From positions 109,852 through 173,851 of the forward strand of contig NZ_CANMPM010000008.1 in assembly GCF_947499845.1 (NCBI RefSeq): a stretch of DNA of 64,000 nt, in the 5' to 3' direction. The notes under the pieces were generated by a model. The model was given only the letters and a program-made list of their open reading frames with translations. It searched no databases and was not told the DNA's origin. Positions 7,643 through 16,136 of this stretch are shown here, in pieces. Position 1 is the first letter of the stretch. Each line of letters starts with the position of its first letter. The translations under genes were made by a program, and so were the position numbers. This DNA comes from an uncultured Pseudokineococcus sp. Its GTDB lineage: Bacteria > Actinomycetota > Actinomycetes > Actinomycetales > Quadrisphaeraceae.

Positions 7643-10252
7643 TCAGCCCTCCTCGGTGACGAGCTCCACGTCGCTGACGACGACCTCGTCGCCGTCCTCG
7701 CGCAGGTCGAGCTCGCGCACGCGCCCGGCGCCCCGGAGGTCGTCCGCCGCGGAGCGCAGCAGCGCGACGTCGGCGGCGGGGGCCGAGACGACGGCGTGCG
7801 AGGCCTCGGTGCGCTGCGAGACCTTCGCCTGCGACTTGGCCTTGCGGACGCCGGCCAGCGCGCTGCCGACGACGCCCAGGAGGCGGGGCTCGGCGTCGCC
7901 GGCCGCGTCGCGCAGGGGGGCGGAGACGGGCCACGCCGCGCGGTGCACGGAGGCGCCGTCGTGGCTCCACGACCACACCTCCTCCGTCGCGAAGGGGATG
8001 AACGGCGCGAGGAGGCGCAGCAGCACGTCGAGGGCGGCCGAGAGCGCGGCCCGGGCCGACCGGGCGCCCGCGCCGGCGTCGGCGGCGCCGCCCGCGTACG
8101 CCCGGTCCTTGACCAGCTCGAGGTAGTCGTCGCAGAAGCGCCAGAAGAAGGTCTCGGTGACCGCGAGCGCGCGCTGGTGGTCGTAGGCCTCGAGGGCGGC
8201 GGTGGCCTCCTCGACGACGTCGGCCAGGCCGGCGAGCACCGCGCGGTCGACCGGCTCGGTGACGTCCTCGACGGGCGCCGAACCGAAGCCGAGGACGAAC
8301 TTGCTGGCGTTGAGCACCTTGATGGCCAGGCGCCGCCCGACCTTCATCTGCGCCTCGTCGAAGGTGGCGTCCGTGCCGAGCCGGGCCGAGGCGGCCCAGT
8401 AGCGGACGGCGTCGGTGCCGTGCTTCTCGAGGAGGTCCAGCGGCGTGACGACGTTGCCCTTGGACTTGCTCATCTTCTTGCGGTCGGGGTCGAGGATCCA
8501 GCCGCTGATCGCCGCGTTCCGCCACGGCAGGGCGTCGTCCTCGAGGTGGGCGCGCACGACCGTCGAGAACAGCCAGGTGCGGATGATGTCCTGCCCCTGC
8601 GGGCGCAGGTCGAAGGGCGCCACGCGCGACCACAGGTCGGCGTCGCCGTCGTGCTCGCCCCACCCGCCGGCGATCTGCGGGCTCAGCGACGACGTCGCCC
8701 AGGTGTCCATGACGTCGGTCTCGCCGACGAACCCGCCCGGGACGCCCCGCTGCGACTCCTCGTAGCCCGCGGGCGCGTCGCTCGAGGGGTCGACGGGCAG
8801 GTCGGCGACGGCCGGGGTGATCGGCGCGTCGTGGCGGGGCTCGCCGTCCTCGTCGAGCGGGTACCAGACGGGGATCGGGACGCCGTAGGAGCGCTGGCGG
8901 CTGACGAGCCAGTCCCCGGTGAGCCCGCCGACCCAGTTCTCGTAGCGCACGCGCATGAAGGCGGGGTGGAAGTCGAGCTCGGCGCCGCGGTCGAGCAGCT
9001 GCCGGCGCAGGTCGGCGTCGCGGCCGCCGTTGCGCAGGTACCACTGCCGGCTCGTGACGATCTCGAGCGGCTTGTCGCCCTTCTCGAAGAAGTTGGCCTT
9101 GCGCTGGGTCGGCACGGGCTCGCCGTCGAGGTCGCCGCTCTCGCGCAGGGCGTCGACGACGGCCTCGCGCGCGGAGAACGCCGTCTTGCCGGCGAGGCGG
9201 CCGTACACCTCGCGCCCGCCCTCGCTGGTGATCCACTCGGGGGTCTCGCGGTCGAGGCGGCCCGCGCGCCCCACGACGGGGCGGGTCGGCAGCTGCAGGT
9301 CGCGCCACCACTGGACGTCGGTGAGGTCGCCGAAGGTGCAGCACATGGCGATGCCCGCGCCCTTGTCGGGCTCGGCCGCGGGGTGCGCCAGCACGGGCAC
9401 CTCGACGTCGAAGAGCGGCGAGCGCACCGTCGTGCCGAACAGCGGCTGGTAGCGCTCGTCGTCGGGGTGGGCGACGAGCGCCACGACGGCGGGGATGAGC
9501 TCGGGGCGCGTCGTCTCGATGTGGACCGGCTCGCCGGAGCCGCTGCGGGAGAAGGCGACCCGGTGGAAAGCGCCGGGGTAGTCGCGGGCCTCGAGCTCGG
9601 CCTGCGCGACAGCGGTCTGGAAGGTGACGTCCCACAGCCCCGGCGCCTGGGCCTGGTAGGCCTGCCCGCGCTCGAGGTTCGCGAGGAAGGCCTGCTGGGA
9701 GACGGCGCGGGAGCGGTCGTCGATGGTCGTGTACTGCTGCGTCCAGTCCACCGACAGCCCGAGGCGGCGGAAGAGCGCCTCGAAGGCCTTCTCGTCCTCG
9801 TGCGTCAGCTCCACGCACAGGCGGGTGAAGGTGCGGCGGTCGACGGGCACCTGGTCGGCCGCCTTGACGCTCTTGCCCTCGCCACCGCGCTGGGGCGGCT
9901 CGAAGCCCGGGTCGTGGGGGAGCGAGGGGTCGCAGCGGACGCCGAAGTAGTTCTGCACCCGCCGCTCGGTGGGCAGGCCGTTGTCGTCCCAGCCGATCGG
10001 GTAGAAGACGTGCTTCCCGCGCATGCGCTGGAAGCGCGCCACGAGGTCGGTGTGCGTGTAGGAGAAGACGTGGCCGACGTGGAGCGACCCGGACGCCGTC
10101 GGCGGGGGCGTGTCGACGGAGAAGACGTCCGCCCGCTCGGCGCCGCGGTCGAAGCGGTAGGTGCCGGCGTCCTCCCAGACGGGGGCCCAGCGGTCCTCGA
10201 GGCCGTCGAGGGAGGGCTTGTCGGGGACCTGCGGGGTGCGCGCGTCGGGCAT
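7643..10252 (-). CDS. valS: Valine--tRNA ligase, archaeal-like class without C-terminal coiled coil
   Basis: The 869-residue class I synthetase charges tRNA-Val. Its HIGH motif is HVGH (PTASGSLHVGHVFSY, near residue 57) and KKMSKSKGN is near residue 590. The CP1 editing insertion and anticodon-binding helical domain are present. Two traits depart from the usual bacterial ValRS: the sequence after the HIGH region reads GWDDNGLPTERRVQNYFGV, which I associate with the archaeal/rickettsial-type class, and the C-terminus stops at ...DVELVTEEG without the long coiled coil seen in, for example, Mycobacterium ValRS. ATG 10252 begins MPDARTPQVPDKPSLDGLEDRW. In many actinobacteria valS lies directly upstream of folC; here ileS holds that place and this valS sits 14 kb away on the other strand. 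Confidence 0.95.
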   Translation of the reverse strand: MPDARTPQVPDKPSLDGLEDRWAPVWEDAGTYRFDRGAERADVFSVDTPPPTASGSLHVGHVFSYTHTDLVARFQRMRGKHVFYPIGWDDNGLPTERRVQNYFGVRCDPSLPHDPGFEPPQRGGEGKSVKAADQVPVDRRTFTRLCVELTHEDEKAFEALFRRLGLSVDWTQQYTTIDDRSRAVSQQAFLANLERGQAYQAQAPGLWDVTFQTAVAQAELEARDYPGAFHRVAFSRSGSGEPVHIETTRPELIPAVVALVAHPDDERYQPLFGTTVRSPLFDVEVPVLAHPAAEPDKGAGIAMCCTFGDLTDVQWWRDLQLPTRPVVGRAGRLDRETPEWITSEGGREVYGRLAGKTAFSAREAVVDALRESGDLDGEPVPTQRKANFFEKGDKPLEIVTSRQWYLRNGGRDADLRRQLLDRGAELDFHPAFMRVRYENWVGGLTGDWLVSRQRSYGVPIPVWYPLDEDGEPRHDAPITPAVADLPVDPSSDAPAGYEESQRGVPGGFVGETDVMDTWATSSLSPQIAGGWGEHDGDADLWSRVAPFDLRPQGQDIIRTWLFSTVVRAHLEDDALPWRNAAISGWILDPDRKKMSKSKGNVVTPLDLLEKHGTDAVRYWAASARLGTDATFDEAQMKVGRRLAIKVLNASKFVLGFGSAPVEDVTEPVDRAVLAGLADVVEEATAALEAYDHQRALAVTETFFWRFCDDYLELVKDRAYAGGAADAGAGARSARAALSAALDVLLRLLAPFIPFATEEVWSWSHDGASVHRAAWPVSAPLRDAAGDAEPRLLGVVGSALAGVRKAKSQAKVSQRTEASHAVVSAPAADVALLRSAADDLRGAGRVRELDLREDGDEVVVSDVELVTEEG

Positions 10253-10280
10253 GGGCCGATCTTCCCAGACGACCGGACGC

Positions 10281-10307
10281 CGCCCCGACCCCCGACGGGC
10301 CGGGGCG
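10281..10307 (-). terminator. Possible hairpin between the SorC regulator and valS
   Basis: CGCCCCG (10281-10287) can pair with CGGGGCG (10301-10307). It lies 16 bases past the regulator stop and about 30 bases before the valS start, so it may end the regulator transcript. The stem is short and the region is uniformly GC-rich. Confidence 0.35.
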
Positions 10308-10322
10308 GGCGGGACGTGGCCC

Positions 10323-11333
10323 TCACGTGGCCTCGGGCCTGTTCGCGGCCAGGAGGGCGCGGGCGGTGACGGGGTCGGTGATGAGGTCGGTGATGCAGCG
10401 GGCCCGGGCAGCGGCCGTGATGCTCGGGACCTTCTCCGTCCCGACCGCCACGGCGACGCAGCGCTCGAGCGCGCGCAGGTGGTCCAACGTCGTCGCCACG
10501 AGTCGTTCCGCTCCGCGGAAGGCCACCGGCCGCCCCTCCTCGTCGAAGAAGCGGTTGCAGACGTCGCCCGTCGCATCCATGATCACGGGGTCGCTCCGGT
10601 CGACGAACGACGCCAGCGAGGTGCGCGTGCGCGGCGGGGCGCCGATGCCCACCAGCGCCACCTTGGCCTCGTCCCACGCGTCGAGGACGCGTCGGGTGCC
10701 CGGGTCGGCGAGCAGCTCCTCGTAGAGCCCCGGTCCGGGCAGGGCCGGCGCGAAGAGGAACAGCGGCGTCCCCCCGAGGCGCTCGGCGACCCGCCGCGTG
10801 GCCTCGTTCGTCTGGTACCAGGCGTCCGCCTGGTCGGTCCCCCCCACGGTCGGGGCGACGCGGACCCCGGGGAGGTGCGGGAGGTCGGTCCCCGCGACCT
10901 CGTAGGTGCTGCGTCCGGACGACACGAGGAGGACGTCGCCCGGCCCGAGTCCCACCCCCGCGAGGACCCGTGCCACGACGGGCCCCAGCGTGATGCCGAG
11001 GTCCGGTGACCGGCCGGTGGGCGCCGCGGCGCCGAGGTGGACGGCGCGGAGCCCCAGGACGCTCGCGAGCCGGTCGGCGAGGTCGCCGTCGTCCGCAGGG
11101 GCGGGCGGGACGACCTCGATCCGCACGATGCCCTGGCGCCTGGCCTCGGACAGCAGTCGGCTGACGGTCGCGCGGCTCGTGCCCAGCCGCGCGGAGACCT
11201 GCGCCTGGGTCGCCTCCTCGACGTAGTACATGCGCGCGGCGGCGTACATGAGCTCCGGGGAGAAGCGGGCCCCGGCGCCGTCCTCGCGAGGGCCCGGCGA
11301 AGCCGACGGTGCGGCCGGTGTCGCGCTGGCCAT
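10323..11333 (-). CDS. SorC-family sugar-responsive transcriptional regulator
   Basis: The 336-residue protein has an N-terminal helix-turn-helix (MYYVEEATQAQVSARLGTSRATVSRLLSEARRQG, about residues 30-65) followed by a SorC/DeoR-type effector domain. This domain contains LGLRAVHLG, GDVLLVSSGRSTYEVA, VAPTVGGTDQADAWYQTNE and VGIGAPP segments typical of sugar-phosphate-binding regulators. ATG 11333 has AGGAGGG just upstream. It is transcribed away from the dehydrogenase/ABC operon; the 253-base gap holds a promoter with an inverted repeat at its -35. It most likely controls the polyol island in response to a phosphorylated intermediate. Whether it represses or activates is not shown by sequence. 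Confidence 0.88.
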   Translation of the reverse strand: MASATPAAPSASPGPREDGAGARFSPELMYAAARMYYVEEATQAQVSARLGTSRATVSRLLSEARRQGIVRIEVVPPAPADDGDLADRLASVLGLRAVHLGAAAPTGRSPDLGITLGPVVARVLAGVGLGPGDVLLVSSGRSTYEVAGTDLPHLPGVRVAPTVGGTDQADAWYQTNEATRRVAERLGGTPLFLFAPALPGPGLYEELLADPGTRRVLDAWDEAKVALVGIGAPPRTRTSLASFVDRSDPVIMDATGDVCNRFFDEEGRPVAFRGAERLVATTLDHLRALERCVAVAVGTEKVPSITAAARARCITDLITDPVTARALLAANRPEAT

Positions 11334-11464
11334 GAGCCCTCCTCCCGCCGCCGCCCGGGCGCCCCCGGGACCTCACCGTCCCCGTGCCCCCGGCCACAGC
11401 GTAGGGGGGAGGCTCGTCCGCCGCGCCGGCCGGCACGGTCGTCGACGGCGACGACCAACACGGT

Positions 11465-11505
11465 GCACAGATGTGCTGGACAGGCGTGCTGCGGTGTCCT
11501 AGCGT
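11465..11505 (+). promoter_or_regulatory. Promoter and candidate operator of the polyol operon
   Basis: TGGACA (11477-11482) and TAGCGT (11500-11505) are separated by exactly 17 bases, a good housekeeping promoter pair. Touching the -35 on its upstream side is the inverted repeat GCACA-GA-TGTGC (11465-11476), a plausible site for the divergently encoded SorC regulator. Related half-sites (GTGCTG) recur within the spacer. Transcription would start near 11512, about 75 bases before the dehydrogenase start. Confidence 0.55.
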
Positions 11506-11586
11506 CCCTGCCGTCGGCGCAGGAGCCGACCGGCCTGCACCCGGGCCGGCACGCAGCGACGCGGCGAACACGGTGAGGAGCCTGAT

Positions 11587-12702
11587 GTGAGCGAGACCAC
11601 CCAGGACGTGGGGACCAGGACGATGCAGGCCGTCGTCTGCCACGGCCCGCAGGACTACCGGCTGGAGGAGCTGCCCGTGCCGACCCCGGGTCCGGGGGAG
11701 GCGCTCGTGCGCGTCCAAGCGGTGGGGATCTGCGCGAGCGACCTGAAGTGCTACCACGGCGCCGCGAAGTTCTGGGGCGACGAGTCCCGGCCGGCGTGGG
11801 CGGAGACCGAGGTCGTCCCCGGGCACGAGTTCGTCGGCGAGGTCGCCGAGATCGACGACGAGGCCGCCCGGCGCTGGGGCGTGCAGGTCGGGGACCGCGT
11901 CGTCGCGGAGCAGATCGTCCCGTGCGGGCAGTGCCGGTACTGCCTGCGGGGCGACTACCACATGTGCGGTCCGCACGTCATGTTCGGCTTCAAGAGGGCG
12001 ACGCCGGGAGCCATGGCCGAGTACATGGTCTTCCCCGCCAACGCGCGGGTGCACCGGGTGGACCCGTCCATCCCGCCCCAGCACGCCGCCTTCGCCGAAC
12101 CCCTGGCGTGCTCGCTGCACGCGGTGGAGCGGGCCGGCATCCGCTTCGGCGACACCGTCGTGGTCGCGGGGTGCGGACCCATCGGGCTGGGCATGGTCGC
12201 CGGCGCCCGCGCCAAGTCACCCGCTCACGTCGTGGCGCTGGACGCGGTCCCGGCCAAGCTCGAGCTGGCCAGGAGGTGCGGCGCCGACGTGGTGGTCAAC
12301 ATCGCGGAGGAGGACGTCCTCGAGGTCGTCCGCGGTCTCACCGACGGCGAGGGCGCCGACGTCTACATCGAGGGCACCGGCCACCCGTCCGCGGTCGGGC
12401 AGGGCCTCAACCTCCTGCGCAAGCGCGGCACCTACGTCGAGTACTCGGTCTTCAAGGAGGCCGTCTCGGTCGACTGGTCGATCATCAGCGACGACAAGGA
12501 GCTCGACGTGCTGGGCGCCCACCTCGGCGCCTACACGTGGCCGGCCGCCATCGCGATGATCGAGTCCGGTGTCCTCCCGCTGGACGACATCTGCTCGCAC
12601 CAGCTCCCGGTGTCCCGCTTCCAGGAGGGCCTGGACCTGGTCTCGGACTCCTCGCGCTCGGTCAAGGTGTCGCTCATCCCCGACGGCCGCCCGCAGGCCT
12701 GA
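11587..12702 (+). CDS. eltD: Zinc-dependent polyol dehydrogenase, erythritol/L-threitol dehydrogenase-like
   Basis: This 371-residue medium-chain dehydrogenase probably oxidises a C4 alditol to its ketose with NAD+. Catalytic-zinc ligands are visible as Cys in GICASDLKCYHG, His-Glu in PGHEFVGE and Glu in FAEPLACS. A structural-zinc cysteine cluster is in CGQCRYCLRGDYHMC. The Rossmann motif is VVAGCGPIGLG. The segments ICASDLKCYHGAAKFWGDE, RPAWAETEV, ISDDKELDVLGAHLG and SVKVSLIP match my memory of the characterised Mycobacterium smegmatis EltD very closely. Substrate specificity is therefore inferred from likeness plus context (DhaK-type kinase and RpiB-like isomerase downstream). GTG 11587 has GAGGAG upstream. 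It is the first gene of the operon, 167 bases ahead of the binding-protein gene. Confidence 0.85.
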   Translation: MSETTQDVGTRTMQAVVCHGPQDYRLEELPVPTPGPGEALVRVQAVGICASDLKCYHGAAKFWGDESRPAWAETEVVPGHEFVGEVAEIDDEAARRWGVQVGDRVVAEQIVPCGQCRYCLRGDYHMCGPHVMFGFKRATPGAMAEYMVFPANARVHRVDPSIPPQHAAFAEPLACSLHAVERAGIRFGDTVVVAGCGPIGLGMVAGARAKSPAHVVALDAVPAKLELARRCGADVVVNIAEEDVLEVVRGLTDGEGADVYIEGTGHPSAVGQGLNLLRKRGTYVEYSVFKEAVSVDWSIISDDKELDVLGAHLGAYTWPAAIAMIESGVLPLDDICSHQLPVSRFQEGLDLVSDSSRSVKVSLIPDGRPQA

Positions 12703-12707
12703 CCGCT

Positions 12708-12746
12708 GCCGTTGGGTCGTCGGGCCGCCCCGCCCCGCCCAACGGC
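12708..12746 (+). terminator. Hairpin between the dehydrogenase and the binding-protein gene
   Basis: GCCGTTGGG (12708-12716) pairs with CCCAACGGC (12738-12746). It starts 6 bases after the dehydrogenase stop, with a 21-base loop. It may act as a partial terminator or an mRNA-stabilising element that sets the ratio between dehydrogenase and transporter. A GTCCC repeat tract follows near 12772. Confidence 0.4.
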
Positions 12747-12869
12747 CCGGGATGCGCTCCGGCCGCCGGTCGTCCCGTCCCGTCCCGTCACCGGACGGCA
12801 CCTCGTCACGCCACCCGTCGCCCCGACGGGTCGTCCCCTCACGCCACCACGCGCCCCCAGGGAGTCCTC

Positions 12870-14312
12870 ATGAGCACCTCGGCCCACCGCGGTCACGACC
12901 ACAGCCGTCGCAGCGTCCTCAAGTCCCTCGGCCTCGCGGGCGGCGGGCTCGCCAGCATCCCCCTGCTCAACGCGTGCGGGGTGGGCACGGGCACCGGCTC
13001 GTCCGGAGGAGCTTCCGCGGGCAGCGCCGCCGACGAGGTCACCGGCGCCTTCGACTGGAAGAAGGCGTCGGGGACGACGCTCAACGTGCTGCAGACCCCG
13101 CACCCGTACCAGCAGAGCTTCCAGCCCCTGCTCGGCGAGTTCACCGAGCTCACCGGCATCGAGGTCGTCCCCGAGCTCGTCCCGGAGGCCGACTACTTCA
13201 CGCGCCTCAACACCGAGCTCCAGGGCCAGGGCGGCAACTACGACGTCTTCATGACCGGCGCCTACTTCATCTGGACCTACGGCCCCCCCGGGTGGATGGA
13301 GGACCTCGGCCCCTGGATCGCCAACGAGTCGGCCACCAACGCCGACTACGACTTCGAGGACATCTACGAGGGCCTGCGGAAGGCGACCCAGTGGGACTTC
13401 CAGACGGGCAGCCCGATCGGCACCGGCGGTCAGTGGGCCATCCCCTGGGGCTTCGAGACCAACGTCATCGCCTACAACAAGCGCCTCTTCGACGAGCGGG
13501 GCGTGCGACCCGCCGAGACCTTCGACGAGCTCGTCGAGCTGGCCACCGACCTCACCGACCGCTCGGCCGGCCGGTACGGCATCGCCTTCCGCGGCTCGAA
13601 GAGCTGGGCGACCATCCACCCCGGCTACATGACCCAGTACACGCGCGAGGGAGCTGTCGACTACACGTCGGCGGACGGCGAGCTGACGGCGGCGATGAAC
13701 AGCCCCGAGGCCGTCGCCTTCACGCAGAAGTGGGCAGACCTCGCCCGGAACGCCGGCCCGGCCAACTGGACCTCGTACGAGTACCCCGACTGCACGCGCG
13801 ACCTGGGCAACGGCAGCGCCGCGATGGTCTTCGACGCGGACTCCGCCACCTACCCGCAGAACCAGCCCGGCGCGAGCGCCGAGGCGGGCAACCTGGCCTG
13901 GCACCCCGGCCCCGCGGGTCCTGACGGCAGCTACGCGACCAACCTGTGGACCTGGTCCTGGGGCATGAACTCCGCGTCGAAGAACAAGCTCGCCGCCTGG
14001 CTCTTCATGCAGTGGGCGACGGGCAAGGACGCCATGAACGAGGCCGTGCAGCAGGGCGCCTTCGCCGACCCGGTCCGCGAGTCGGTCTTCAACGACTCCT
14101 TCGTCCAGACGCTGGGCGCCTTCCCGGGGTACCAGGAGACCTTCGAGAAGGTCATCGACTCGACGACGATCCAGTTCACCCCCCAGCAGGCGTTCTTCCA
14201 GACGACGGAGGACTGGGCGACCTCCCTGCAGAACATCTACAACGGCGCGGACGCGCAGAGCGAGCTCGACTCCCTGGCCGACCGCAGCACGACCGCCGTC
14301 AACCAGGGGTGA
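12870..14312 (+). CDS. ABC transporter substrate-binding lipoprotein (sugar/polyol), Tat-type signal
   Basis: The 480-residue protein belongs to the extracellular solute-binding family 1 (COG1653 type). The N-terminus has a twin-arginine motif (SRRSVLKS, about residues 11-18), a hydrophobic stretch and a lipobox LLNAC near residue 31, so it should be exported folded and lipid-anchored. The mature part begins with a Gly/Ser linker, then TTLNVLQTPHPYQQSFQPLLGEFTELTGIEV, typical of the family. Tryptophan-rich segments (NLWTWSWGMN) suit carbohydrate stacking. ATG 12870 follows GGGAG by 6 bases. It captures the substrate for the two downstream permeases, and the polyol-gene context suggests erythritol, threitol or a related alditol. 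Confidence 0.9.
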   Translation: MSTSAHRGHDHSRRSVLKSLGLAGGGLASIPLLNACGVGTGTGSSGGASAGSAADEVTGAFDWKKASGTTLNVLQTPHPYQQSFQPLLGEFTELTGIEVVPELVPEADYFTRLNTELQGQGGNYDVFMTGAYFIWTYGPPGWMEDLGPWIANESATNADYDFEDIYEGLRKATQWDFQTGSPIGTGGQWAIPWGFETNVIAYNKRLFDERGVRPAETFDELVELATDLTDRSAGRYGIAFRGSKSWATIHPGYMTQYTREGAVDYTSADGELTAAMNSPEAVAFTQKWADLARNAGPANWTSYEYPDCTRDLGNGSAAMVFDADSATYPQNQPGASAEAGNLAWHPGPAGPDGSYATNLWTWSWGMNSASKNKLAAWLFMQWATGKDAMNEAVQQGAFADPVRESVFNDSFVQTLGAFPGYQETFEKVIDSTTIQFTPQQAFFQTTEDWATSLQNIYNGADAQSELDSLADRSTTAVNQG

Positions 14313-14316
14313 GGCG

Positions 14317-15267
14317 ATGACGACCACCACCTCGGAGCACCGGGCGCGGCAGGAACCGTCCCCGCCGGAGCAGTCCCGGCTGCCGGCCGTGCCGGCGTGG
14401 CGCCGTCGGCTCTGGCCCTACTTCCTGGCTGTGCCGGCGCTCGCCGTCACCATCTTCATCCTCTACCCCTTCGCGCTCTCCGCCTGGTACACGCTGCTCG
14501 ACTACGCCGCACGCAACACCGGCTCGGTCAGCGTCGTGGGCCTCAGCAACTTCCAGCAGGTCCTCACGAGCGCGACCTTCTGGACCGCGGTCCGGACGAC
14601 CCTCGTCTACGCCGTCGTGACGACGGCCGTGGAGACGGTCCTGGGCGTCGGCATCGCGCTGCTCCTGTACCGGGCGAGCCGGATCGGCTCGGTCTTCGAG
14701 AAGGTGCTCATCCTGCCGCTGATGATCGCCCCGGCGATCGCCGGCGTCCTGTGGCGGCTGATGTTCAACTCGCAGTTCGGCGTCCTCAACCACGTCCTCG
14801 GGCTGGGGTCCTTCGACTGGCTGGGCAGCTCGACGGCGCTCTTCTCGGTCATCCTCGTCGACGTCTGGATCTTCACGCCCTTCGTGGCCATCCTCGTCCT
14901 CGCGGGGGTGCGCTCACTGCCCAGAGAGCCCTTCGAGGCCTCAGCGGTCGACGGCGCCAGCTGGTTCTACATGTTCCGCAGGCTGATGCTGCCGATGATG
15001 TGGCCCTACATCCTCGTGGCGGTGATCTTCCGCTTCATGGACTGCCTGAAGATCTTCGACCACGTGTACGTCCTGACCGCAGGTGGTCCGGGCACCACGA
15101 CGACGACGCTGCAGATCGCCGCCTTCCAGAACTCGATCGTGTTCTCCAACTACTCCCTGGGCGCGACGTACATGTTCCTGCTCTGGGCCCTCGTGTTCAT
15201 CACCGCGCGCTACCTCGTGAGCGTGCTCGGCAAGGCGCAGCGGCGAGCTGCGGGAGCGGAGGACTGA
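14317..15267 (+). CDS. ABC sugar transporter permease, MalF-like
   Basis: The 316-residue membrane protein has a cytoplasmic N-tail (EHRARQEPSPPEQSRL), a first membrane segment LWPYFLAVPALAVTIFILYPF, and about five more. The EAA loop that contacts the ATPase is EPFEASAVDGASWFYMFRRLMLP (near residue 205). This matches the first permease of carbohydrate uptake type 1 importers. ATG 14317 lies 4 bases after the binding-protein stop, and its own stop overlaps the start of the second permease, so translation is coupled. It forms the transmembrane channel with the next gene product. Confidence 0.92.
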   Translation: MTTTTSEHRARQEPSPPEQSRLPAVPAWRRRLWPYFLAVPALAVTIFILYPFALSAWYTLLDYAARNTGSVSVVGLSNFQQVLTSATFWTAVRTTLVYAVVTTAVETVLGVGIALLLYRASRIGSVFEKVLILPLMIAPAIAGVLWRLMFNSQFGVLNHVLGLGSFDWLGSSTALFSVILVDVWIFTPFVAILVLAGVRSLPREPFEASAVDGASWFYMFRRLMLPMMWPYILVAVIFRFMDCLKIFDHVYVLTAGGPGTTTTTLQIAAFQNSIVFSNYSLGATYMFLLWALVFITARYLVSVLGKAQRRAAGAED

Positions 15268-16136
15268 TGGCGGCCGCCGAGCTGATGCCCGGGCAGCGGC
15301 GCTTCACCCCCGCAGCGGTGGGCGCGGACCTGCTGCTGCTCGTCTGGTTCGTCTTCTCGCTCTTCCCGCTCCTGTGGCTGGTGCTGCTCTCGCTGAAGAC
15401 CAGCGCCGAGCAGACCAGCACCTACTTCGCCTTCTCGCCGACCCTGGAGAACTTCTCCACGGTGCTCTCCGACCAGGGCACGCGGCTCACCAGCGTCAAC
15501 TTCCTGTCGGCCCTCGTCTCGAGCGTCCTCTCGTGCGGCGGCGCGGTCCTCGTCTCGCTCGTCATCGGCATCCCCGCGGCCTACGCGGCGGGGCGGTGGC
15601 GGTTCCGCGGCTCGGACGACCTGATGTTCACCATCCTCTCGTTCCGCTTCGCGCCCGAGCTCATGGTCATCGTCCCGCTCTTCGTCATCTACAACCAGAT
15701 CGGTCTGTTCGACACCAAGCTCGGCCTCGTGTGGGTGCTCCAGCTCGTGACGATGCCGCTCGTCATCTGGATCCTCCGGTCCTACTTCGAGGACCTGCCC
15801 GAGGACCTCGAGCAGGCGGCGCTCCTGGACGGGTACACCCGGCGGCGGGCCTTCGTCATGGTGGCTCTGCCCCTGGTCCGGCCGGGCATCGCGGCGGCCG
15901 CCCTGCTGGCCTTCATCTTCGCCTGGAACAGCTACATCTTCCCGCTGATCCTCACCGGGGGGACCAACGGCACGATCACCGTGGCGGTGGCCCGCTACCT
16001 CGGCGGCGGCGGCCAGGCCTACTACAACCTCACCGCGGCGGCGGCCCTCATCGGCGCCCTGCCACCGCTCGTGCTGGCGCTGACCATCCAGCGGTACCTC
16101 GTGCGCGGACTCTCCTTCGGGGCGGTGAAGAGCTGA
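15267..16136 (+). CDS. ABC sugar transporter permease, MalG-like
   Basis: The 289-residue permease has about six membrane segments, beginning VGADLLLLVWFVFSLFPLLWLVLLSLKTS. The EAA loop is DLPEDLEQAALLDGYTRRRAFVMVALPLVRPG and the terminal segment is LPPLVLALTIQRYLVRGLSFGAVKS, the usual MalG-type ending. ATG 15267 overlaps the previous TGA (TGATG arrangement), and its own stop overlaps the ATPase start in the same way. It pairs with the MalF-like subunit in the importer. Confidence 0.92.
   Translation: MAAAELMPGQRRFTPAAVGADLLLLVWFVFSLFPLLWLVLLSLKTSAEQTSTYFAFSPTLENFSTVLSDQGTRLTSVNFLSALVSSVLSCGGAVLVSLVIGIPAAYAAGRWRFRGSDDLMFTILSFRFAPELMVIVPLFVIYNQIGLFDTKLGLVWVLQLVTMPLVIWILRSYFEDLPEDLEQAALLDGYTRRRAFVMVALPLVRPGIAAAALLAFIFAWNSYIFPLILTGGTNGTITVAVARYLGGGGQAYYNLTAAAALIGALPPLVLALTIQRYLVRGLSFGAVKS

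Noticed and set aside
7796..10369. 857-residue plus-strand open frame opposite valS
   Set aside because: It mirrors the valS coding sequence. The opposite strand has HIGH and KMSKS motifs and full family length.
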